Part shown: one piece after another, positions 50,686 to 57,039 of the stretch
How the letters are laid out: each line of letters begins with the position of its first letter
How positions within the stretch are numbered: the first letter of the stretch is position 1
Source: CAYRLZ01 sp964425275
GTDB taxonomy: Bacteria; Hydrothermota; Tepidihabitantia; Tepidihabitantales; JBDRVQ01
NCBI GenBank assembly: GCA_964425275.1
Contig: CAYRLZ010000060.1
Coordinates: 1-58,347, forward strand
Length of the DNA: 58,347 nt
Direction: 5' to 3'
The notes under the pieces: generated by a model
What the model saw: the letters and a program-made list of their open reading frames with translations, nothing else
Database searches by the model: none
Told to the model about the DNA's origin: nothing
Made by a program: the position numbers and the translations under genes

Positions 50686-53600
50686 TTATTTTATCAAAAT
50701 CACCTTTCGGGAGATAGAGAAATCCTTGGTCTGTAAAGAGAAGAAATAGATACCGGGTGGTAGGCTTCTTTTTCTCTGGTCTTTGCCATCCCATGTTGCC
50801 GTATAAATGCCCGGCTCTTTCACACCCCTGGTTATTGGCCGAACCAAACGACCGGTAATATCATAGATGTTTAATGATAGCCACTGTCGGTTGGGGATTT
50901 GGTACCGGATATTTGTCCTTTGCCGAAATGGATTGGAGTAAGTCAAACTGAATAACGGGCTTTCATAGGGGAGATAATTAGGTGCGGTCACGGTTATGAT
51001 GATTTCGTCCCTTTCTTCTCCGTTGATTGGGAATTTTATCTGCCCATCTTTATCGGTAGTGCCGTAATAGTAGAAATCCGGTGAGAGGGGTTTTGTTAGA
51101 CAGACCAATGCCTTTGGGATTGGTTGGCCGGTGATACTATCCTTTACCTCAACGACAAAAATCTGGGAACCCAAAAATTTATGAGAAACAACCATCGGTT
51201 TTGGGACCTTGGTCCAGATATTCAGTTCCGGGTCACCTAAAAGGCTCCACTCCCGATAGAAATATTCGTTAGCGTCTCCGGAATAGGGAGGAGAGGCGAT
51301 GCTATCCTTGCCTCTTAGAAATGCCTTCCCCAAAATTAAATTATCATTAACCATAACCGTCCGGAGGAAGGTTCGGACGAACCGACCGCGCCAGCGGCCA
51401 AAGCCGCCACCGAGCTGGGTTCCGAAAAAGGCCACGGCACCCTTTAAGTCTTCTCCTCCCCCTTTCACCCGCAGCCACCGCTCACCAACCGTGTTTTCAC
51501 TCTTAAAGATTGTATGGCAGGAACCAGAGATAATTATTGGCAATTTATAACCATTCTGTAACCTTTCGTCCTCCGGCTCAACCGTGAAGGGATAGGCCCA
51601 GTTGCCTGAGGCATGCCCCCGATAGAGAACGAGACTGCTTCCTTCATTTAAGGAGGCGATTATATCATCGGCATCGTCATATCCTTGATGACCAAAGAGT
51701 GTGTCGTTAAAGATTGTGTCAACCTTTGAATAGCGGAGACGGAGGATTGAATCATCATAAGGGAACTCCTCGCTATAAATTGGGTTAGCCGGTCGGCCGC
51801 CAAAGTCCCACATAAATATCAGCGTCGCCCTTTTATACCAGAGGGTATCTTCTCTTTTTGGGAAGCGCTCATAGGTTAAAATCTTTTGCACCATCGTCTG
51901 ACATTCGTCAACATTCCGACAGGGAAGTCGTCCGACCGGTATCTCCGCCCGGTAATCGCCTTCCATATCACCATAAAAATTGTCGCCCAATAAGAGTTGG
52001 TAAGAGTAATAAAGGGAGTCCCCGGGTGGGATATAATTTTTATCCCCAACCAGAAGGAGATACTCCGGACCGATAGATTTTATAATCCTCTTTATTGAAT
52101 CCGGCGAGGCACGATAAGGAACCTTTACAATCTCGGCCTTTACCCCTTTCTTGGTCTTCCACTCTTTTAATGGCTGGAGGGCATCAAAAAACTTCTCATT
52201 AGTGATTATAAGATAACGGCAATCAGTAGCGCCATTGACGATTACCGCACTAAATACAAAAATTAAAAGTCCAACCGACTTCCTCCGATGCAAGCTACCG
52301 CCGGCCATTCTCAGAATGAGAATGATTATTGAAAGATAGATAAACCAATCACCAAATCGCAAATAGAAAGTAGAGGGTAATGGTTTCGGAAGATTTCCGT
52401 AAAGAACCATTTCGGTAAAGAGGGGGGTCTTTTTAATCACCTCACCATAAGGAGAGACGATTAAAGAAATTCCATTATTCGCCGAGCGCAGAAGTGGTTT
52501 CCCCAATTCCACACTCCTCATTACCGCTAACTCGCAATGCTGATAAGGTCCGGGTGTCTTACCAAACCAACCGTCATTGGTAATATTTACCAGAAGGTCG
52601 GCTCCCCTTAAAACAAATTCCCGGGTTAAATCCGGAAAAATTGACTCAAAACAGATAAGGCAACTGGCTTTAGCCAAAGGGGTGGAAAAGACGGTGAATT
52701 CCTTTCCTGGGGTAAAATTTCCCATATCCGCGGTAGCAAAGGGCTTAAAAATTGGGAACTTGTCAATGTAAGGAATCCTTTCGGAGAAAGGGACCGGATG
52801 AATCTTCTTATAAATTCCGGTAATGCCATTTTCCGGGTCAATCAAAACCGCGCCGTTAAAGTAAGCGTTATCCTCATAGATTGGTGTTCCGATTAAGATA
52901 TAGACCCCGTAAGTCTGGCTAATTCTTAAAAACTCATCTTTTAGCCAAATCTCTTTGGTCAAATCAAATAAGGAGGCGGTCTCCGGATAGATTAAAAGGA
53001 AAGGCTTTTCTTTTATCGCCTCTTGAGTCAATTGGAGTAAAGAGCGGATATTCTCTTCTATCGTGCTTCTATCCCCCTTCTCATTCGGGCTGACATTGGG
53101 CTGAATGATTGCCACCTTAAAATTATTCTCTACCCCTTTCATTCGCAAAAGACCATAGGAAAGAGGAATGAGAAAGGTGAGGATTAAAGTTATCGCCCAT
53201 CTTTTCTTTCTGGTAAAGAGTAATTGATAGATTATAAGATTTAAAAAAACGACAAAGGCGGAAAGACCATAGACACCGGTGATGGAGGCGAATTGGATTA
53301 AGGGCAAATAAGGGGTCTGGGTATAACCCAAAAGACCCCAGGGAAAGCCAATCTCTGACTTTGTGCGGATAAACTCAAGGAGTGCCCAGAGCAAAGGGGC
53401 GATAAATAATCCGAACTTCTTCACCCCCAAACCAAAGACCAATCCGTAGAGACCAAAATAACCAAAGAGGACGAAAACTCCAAGGTAGAGAAGAAATTTC
53501 GTCTTCTCCAAAACCGGCACGACCAAAAAATAAAGCCACCAGAGATGAAAAAGGGCAAAGAGGAAAAAGAAGAGGAAGGAATAAAAGAGTGCCTTTTTGA

Positions 53601-53733
53601 GCGATGACTTTGTAATCAAATAAAAGAGCGGGACTAAGGAGAAGTAGGCGAGGAAGCGGAAGGGAAAAGGGGAAAAGGCAAGGTTTAAGGCGAAGGGCGA
53701 GAGAAAGAAAAGAACTTTCCCAAACTTACCCAT
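50686..53733 (-). CDS. lnt: Apolipoprotein N-acyltransferase fused in frame to a C25 gingipain-type protease with sorting domain
   Basis: One 1,015-codon ORF without a stop. Residues 1-475 are a complete Lnt: about seven transmembrane helices, then a nitrilase-like domain with Glu251 (YPETAS), Lys310 (YKKIHPVPFSE) and Cys361 (CFESIFPD), closing with the last helix (about 463-474). Residues 476-502 (MAGGSLHRRK then a hydrophobic stretch) look like a signal peptide. Residues 505-830 are a C25 cysteine protease with His707 (YRGHASG) and Cys739 (SGSCH). Then comes a carboxypeptidase-regulatory-like domain, and a T9SS type A-like tail (SNPFRQRTN ... LPPGIYFFSL). The protease may also start internally at the ATG at 52308, which has no ribosome site. 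A TATAAT lies 5 nt before the lnt ATG. Confidence 0.88.
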   Translation of the reverse strand: MGKFGKVLFFLSPFALNLAFSPFPFRFLAYFSLVPLFYLITKSSLKKALFYSFLFFFLFALFHLWWLYFLVVPVLEKTKFLLYLGVFVLFGYFGLYGLVFGLGVKKFGLFIAPLLWALLEFIRTKSEIGFPWGLLGYTQTPYLPLIQFASITGVYGLSAFVVFLNLIIYQLLFTRKKRWAITLILTFLIPLSYGLLRMKGVENNFKVAIIQPNVSPNEKGDRSTIEENIRSLLQLTQEAIKEKPFLLIYPETASLFDLTKEIWLKDEFLRISQTYGVYILIGTPIYEDNAYFNGAVLIDPENGITGIYKKIHPVPFSERIPYIDKFPIFKPFATADMGNFTPGKEFTVFSTPLAKASCLICFESIFPDLTREFVLRGADLLVNITNDGWFGKTPGPYQHCELAVMRSVELGKPLLRSANNGISLIVSPYGEVIKKTPLFTEMVLYGNLPKPLPSTFYLRFGDWFIYLSIIILILRMAGGSLHRRKSVGLLIFVFSAVIVNGATDCRYLIITNEKFFDALQPLKEWKTKKGVKAEIVKVPYRASPDSIKRIIKSIGPEYLLLVGDKNYIPPGDSLYYSYQLLLGDNFYGDMEGDYRAEIPVGRLPCRNVDECQTMVQKILTYERFPKREDTLWYKRATLIFMWDFGGRPANPIYSEEFPYDDSILRLRYSKVDTIFNDTLFGHQGYDDADDIIASLNEGSSLVLYRGHASGNWAYPFTVEPEDERLQNGYKLPIIISGSCHTIFKSENTVGERWLRVKGGGEDLKGAVAFFGTQLGGGFGRWRGRFVRTFLRTVMVNDNLILGKAFLRGKDSIASPPYSGDANEYFYREWSLLGDPELNIWTKVPKPMVVSHKFLGSQIFVVEVKDSITGQPIPKALVCLTKPLSPDFYYYGTTDKDGQIKFPINGEERDEIIITVTAPNYLPYESPLFSLTYSNPFRQRTNIRYQIPNRQWLSLNIYDITGRLVRPITRGVKEPGIYTATWDGKDQRKRSLPPGIYFFSLQTKDFSISRKVILIK

Positions 53734-53781
53734 CTTTAATTATAACAGAAAATTGAGAAAAAGGAAGAGAAAATTTCCTTC

Positions 53782-53943
53782 TTAAAAATTTTTGCCTTTT
53801 TCACCATAATATTCCTTTATCTTTTGGGTCAAGCCGTTTGCTAATTCTTTATAAGGAGTGGCTTGTTGAGTCTTAAAATATCTAATCAGAAGTTTTAAGG
53901 TAGAGCCATCTCGGAACACTGCTTTTATGCTCCTTCTTCCCAT
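53782..53943 (-). CDS. Small 53-aa protein overlapping the restriction endonuclease gene
   Basis: ATG at 53943 lies inside the end of the endonuclease gene (19-nt overlap, other frame) and runs to TAA at 53782. Product MGRRSIKAVFRDGSTLKLLI ... YYGEKGKNF is basic and plausibly folded, with no homology I recognise. GAGAAG is a weak ribosome site. It may be a tail gene of the restriction island. Confidence 0.45.
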   Translation of the reverse strand: MGRRSIKAVFRDGSTLKLLIRYFKTQQATPYKELANGLTQKIKEYYGEKGKNF

Positions 53944-54665
53944 AACTTCTCGTTATCCAAAATTTTCCTCCAAGTTCTTAATTCTAAATCTTTCACTTCT
54001 TCAAAACTTTTTTCCGGTGTCGCGTCAAAATTAATTTCTGGTAAGCCTGGTAAATTTTCTTTCCACTTTTTAAACCAAGAGAGGATATTATTCCATATCT
54101 CAGGATGCTTTAAATATTTAAATAATTCTTCGCCATAAAAAAGATGGAGTTTAACGCCGTAGAATTTTTCGAGTCTTTTAAGTTGCTGAAGATAATAATT
54201 TTCATTTTTAGAAAGGCCGGGGTCTATAAAATACATAAAACCTACTAATTGTGAGCCGTGTCTTTTATGTAAAATTTCAATCTTCGTTTCAAAATTAGAT
54301 ATCTGCCCTTGCTTTTTAGTAGAATCATGGTCGTCTCTTACCTTTTGCTCAACGAAATAATATATGCGTCCATCCGTAAAATACTGGTCTAATGCTAATG
54401 TTTCGCCACTTTCGTTTACTATACTTTTAGATAAAATTCTAAAGCCAAGGGATTTCAGGATTTCTTCTATTATTTCTTCAAGGGCGTCTCCCATTCGTAT
54501 TTCATGAGATTGAAGAAGGTGTTGTAAAATTTTTGCTCCTGGTTTTGTTGGTCTAAATAAACCGATAAAACGTTCTGGGTTCTCCGCAATTCGCCGCAAA
54601 AGTTCTTTTTTCTCACCTTCAAATATATGTTTGTTCAAAATCGAAGAAAATGCCTTGTAATTCAT
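53925..54665 (-). CDS. Type II restriction endonuclease, PD-(D/E)xK
   Basis: 246 aa. Catalytic core Asp93 (ALDQYF) and Glu106-x-Lys108 (VEQKV), followed by DDHDSTKKQGQ, a pattern of type II enzymes. AGGAGG precedes the ATG. It is encoded downstream of a GANTC-type methyltransferase, so it probably cuts the same or a similar site (GANTC or GAWTC); this is inference. The local sequence is visibly more A+T-rich than purN or lnt. Confidence 0.82.
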   Translation of the reverse strand: MNYKAFSSILNKHIFEGEKKELLRRIAENPERFIGLFRPTKPGAKILQHLLQSHEIRMGDALEEIIEEILKSLGFRILSKSIVNESGETLALDQYFTDGRIYYFVEQKVRDDHDSTKKQGQISNFETKIEILHKRHGSQLVGFMYFIDPGLSKNENYYLQQLKRLEKFYGVKLHLFYGEELFKYLKHPEIWNNILSWFKKWKENLPGLPEINFDATPEKSFEEVKDLELRTWRKILDNEKLWEEGA

Positions 54666-54694
54666 TCGTTCCTCCTGACTTCACATAGTCTTAA

Positions 54695-55168
54695 TCACTT
54701 CTTATATTTTTCAATGTAATACTCCTCTGAGTAAGATGGCAAATCCTCCTTAGAAATAATTTCAAACTCAATCTTATTCTCATGAAGAAATTTAGTTATG
54801 CTTAGTAAAGGGAGATCTAAAAAATAAATTTTATTTACGTCGCTATACTCAAATTTTACATTCTTACCTCTCCATTCCGCTTCCCAGAAGGGCATGTCAT
54901 AAAAATCTTGGCTATTTTCTTCCACATCGTACCGATAAGGATAAATTTTGTTTTTCTCCATTAAGCGTCTTGCCGATAATTCAATTATTACATCACCGTA
55001 GAAAGAAAGATAATCGCTCAAAATATCCGAAAAGCTAATAGTATCTTCGTCATAGCCACTTATTCGCCTTCCTTTTGGAGTAAAAACTTTTTCTTCCAGT
55101 ATAGCAATAAGGTTACTTAGAGATGTTGCGTGATATAAATACTTTGGGAAATTGCCTCCTTTTTTCAT
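54695..55168 (-). CDS. ART-like (DarT/Tpt1-reminiscent) protein inside the restriction-modification island
   Basis: 157 aa. KYLYHATSLSNLIAILEE at residues 9-26 is the Y-H-x-T ... N-L ... IL pattern that opens DarT-, Tpt1- and other ADP-ribosyltransferase-like folds. ISFSDILSDY (Ser45, Ser47) and a Glu pair in FWEAEWRG (Glu96, Glu98) fall where ART folds put their central Ser and catalytic Glu. The assignment rests on this pattern only. Its ATG overlaps the methyltransferase stop (ATGA), and the endonuclease gene follows 29 nt later. It may be an accessory defence enzyme or toxin. Confidence 0.5.
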   Translation of the reverse strand: MKKGGNFPKYLYHATSLSNLIAILEEKVFTPKGRRISGYDEDTISFSDILSDYLSFYGDVIIELSARRLMEKNKIYPYRYDVEENSQDFYDMPFWEAEWRGKNVKFEYSDVNKIYFLDLPLLSITKFLHENKIEFEIISKEDLPSYSEEYYIEKYKK

Positions 55169-56121
55169 TCAACCACCTCTAAGTTTAGATAATTGTTTAT
55201 GTATTTTTTACCTGTAAATGATAAGTCAAGTATCTTTAATGAACATTTAAACCTTTGTTCTATGCCTTTTACATACTTCGGATTGACTTCGATCATAACG
55301 AAATCCCTTTTTAATGCCTGTGCCACATATCCAGTTGTTCCTGTCCCCGCTACAGGGTCCAAAACCAAATCTCCTTCCTTGGTCGATACCAAAATCACTC
55401 TCCTAAGAAGTTCTATCGGTTTTTGTGTAGAGTGTAGCTTTTTCCCACTTTCATCTTTTAGTCTTTCATCACCCCAGCAGAGAGGTAAAACCCAAACATT
55501 TGCACCAACTTTTCCGATGCCAAACCTTTTGGCGTATTCTTTATTAAAAGTGTATCCCTTAACATGTTTATCCTTTACCGCCCAAATTAAGGTCTCGGTA
55601 GCATTTGTGAACCTCACACCTAACCAATTGGGCATTGGGTTGGTCTTTACCCAAATCACATCGTTGAGAATCCAATAGCCTAAATCTTGCATAATTTTCC
55701 CAATTCTAAAAATGCTGTGGTAAGTAGCAATAACCCAAATTGTAGCAGTTTTTTTCATTACTCTTTTTACCTCCGTGAGCAATTTTTTGATAAATTCATC
55801 GTATTCTTGAAAAGAGGAAAATTTATCCCATTCGTCATTTACCCCTTCAACAACAGTTTTTACCTTCCACCGTCTTAATTCTTTATTTGGTAACTGCAAA
55901 AAATAAGGCGGGTCAATAAAAACCATGTCAAAGACCTCGTCTTCTATTCTTGGGAGAACCTGGAAGGTGTCGCCTAAGATAACTTTATTTCTGATTTCGT
56001 CAATTTTATAAATAGCCTTCCGGTCATTATCCTTTACCAATATCCTCCTACCTTTTCTTTGGCGTCTTTCGTATTTAAACAGAATTTCCTGTTTGGTTTT
56101 AGATTTATCTTTTTCTCCCAT
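55165..56121 (-). CDS. Beta-class N6-adenine DNA methyltransferase, CcrM/HinfI-like
   Basis: 318 aa. Motif IV DPPY (Asp70-Tyr73) precedes the SAM motif LDPVAGTGTTG (about 254-264), the beta-class order. NDEWDKFSSFQEYDEF, TIWVIATYHSIFRIG, ILNDVIWVKTNPMPN and RFTNATETLIWA match the CcrM/M.HinfI group, which methylates GANTC. An N-terminal basic extension of about 40 aa and a C-terminal tail are present. It starts 5 nt after the purN stop and is followed by an ART-like gene and an endonuclease. Confidence 0.9.
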   Translation of the reverse strand: MGEKDKSKTKQEILFKYERRQRKGRRILVKDNDRKAIYKIDEIRNKVILGDTFQVLPRIEDEVFDMVFIDPPYFLQLPNKELRRWKVKTVVEGVNDEWDKFSSFQEYDEFIKKLLTEVKRVMKKTATIWVIATYHSIFRIGKIMQDLGYWILNDVIWVKTNPMPNWLGVRFTNATETLIWAVKDKHVKGYTFNKEYAKRFGIGKVGANVWVLPLCWGDERLKDESGKKLHSTQKPIELLRRVILVSTKEGDLVLDPVAGTGTTGYVAQALKRDFVMIEVNPKYVKGIEQRFKCSLKILDLSFTGKKYINNYLNLEVVE

Positions 56122-56126
56122 ATTGC

Positions 56127-56753
56127 CTACCTACTTTTCCTAATGACCCGATTGCCGACAATCGCTAACTTTCCTTCGCAGAAGAGTTTTATCGCCTCCT
56201 TATAAGCCAAATGCTCTTCTTTTAATACCCGCTCCGCTAAACTCTCAACCGTATCGTCGTCCTTCACCTCCACCACCCTTTGGAGAATGATCGGTCCGCC
56301 GTCAACATCCTCGGTGACAAAATGGACCGAACAGCCGGAAAACTTTGCCCCGGAAGCCAGAACCGCCTCGTGGACATTTTCGCCATATAAACCCTTAAAT
56401 GCCGGCAAGAGTGCCGGATGGATATTCATTATCCGACCGCGATAGTGATTGACGAAGTAAGGGGAGAGGACGCGCATAAAACCCGCTAAGCAGACCAAAT
56501 CTACCCGCCTTTTATCTAATTCTTCAATCAGTGCCCTTTCAAATTCCTCACGGCTGGAAAATGCCTTATGCGAGATAAAAAGGGCCGGGATATTATGCCT
56601 TCTTGCCCTTTCTAAGGCGTAGGCATCCTTCTTATTACTGATGACGACAACCACCTCAGCCGGAATCTCTTTTCTTTCACAGGCATTAATGATTGCCTGT
56701 AAGTTCGTTCCCCCTCCGGAAACCAAAACACCAACCCTTTTCTTTTCGGCCAT
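56127..56753 (-). CDS. purN: Phosphoribosylglycinamide formyltransferase
   Basis: 10-formyl-THF-dependent GAR transformylase of purine synthesis. Product is 208 aa. VLVSGGGTNLQAII binds phosphate; LAGFMRVLSP, MNIHPALLPAFKG and SGCSVHFVTEDVDGGPII carry the Asn-His-Asp catalytic set. The ATG at 56753 is 5 nt from its -10 box, so the mRNA is probably leaderless. The restriction island is inserted directly behind it. Confidence 0.95.
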   Translation of the reverse strand: MAEKKRVGVLVSGGGTNLQAIINACERKEIPAEVVVVISNKKDAYALERARRHNIPALFISHKAFSSREEFERALIEELDKRRVDLVCLAGFMRVLSPYFVNHYRGRIMNIHPALLPAFKGLYGENVHEAVLASGAKFSGCSVHFVTEDVDGGPIILQRVVEVKDDDTVESLAERVLKEEHLAYKEAIKLFCEGKLAIVGNRVIRKSR

Positions 56754-56758
56754 AACTT

Positions 56759-56817
56759 ATGATATTAAAAAAAACTTGGCTGTCAACTGTTGACTTTTTT
56801 TGAATTTTTGGTATAAT
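56759..56817. promoter_or_regulatory. Divergent promoters of purN and the kelch-like gene with palindromic -35 region
   Basis: Minus strand: TTGACA (56786-56781), 16 nt, TATCAT (56764-56759). Plus strand: TTGACT (56790-56795), 16 nt, TATAAT (56812-56817). The two -35 boxes sit back to back three bases apart and form the perfect palindrome GTCAAC-T-GTTGAC. Confidence 0.8.
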
Positions 56818-56824
56818 ATTATTC

Positions 56825-57036
56825 CTAAGGAACGAAAAGTTGCCTTAGGAAAATATAAATAAAACTGGTGGTCGAGAAGGTGGTCCAAATCAGATTAGGT
56901 AATGAGAAGAGCAAATTGCCAAAAGAAAGGTAGCGGTGCCACCGTTACCTTATTACAAATATCGGCCTTTGCTCATCGCTGTCATCATTTGCAAAGAGGT
57001 TCTCTTTTTATGGCAGAAGAATCTGCCAAGGAGGGA
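56825..57036 (+). ncRNA. Structured 5' leader of the kelch-like gene, riboswitch-like
   Basis: Over 200 nt between promoter and start codon contain a hairpin TCCTAAGG ... CCTTAGGA near the 5' end, and an 11-bp stem AAGGTAGCGGT-GCC-ACCGTTACCTT. CCTTTGC (56966-56972) can pair with GCAAAGAGG (56991-56999). Alternatively AAAGAG (56993-56998) pairs with CTCTTT (57002-57007), followed by T. A GGCAGA-AGAA-TCTGCC hairpin sits right before the ribosome site AAGGAGGG. Mutually exclusive stems suggest regulation. I cannot match it to a known class. Confidence 0.5.
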
Positions 57037-57039
57037 ATG

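Noticed and set aside
56820..57036. c-di-GMP (GEMM) riboswitch
   Set aside because: GGTAGC ... GTTACC and GCAAA recall parts of GEMM, but the first-half core and the tetraloop-receptor order could not be found. A covariance search would be needed to reopen this.
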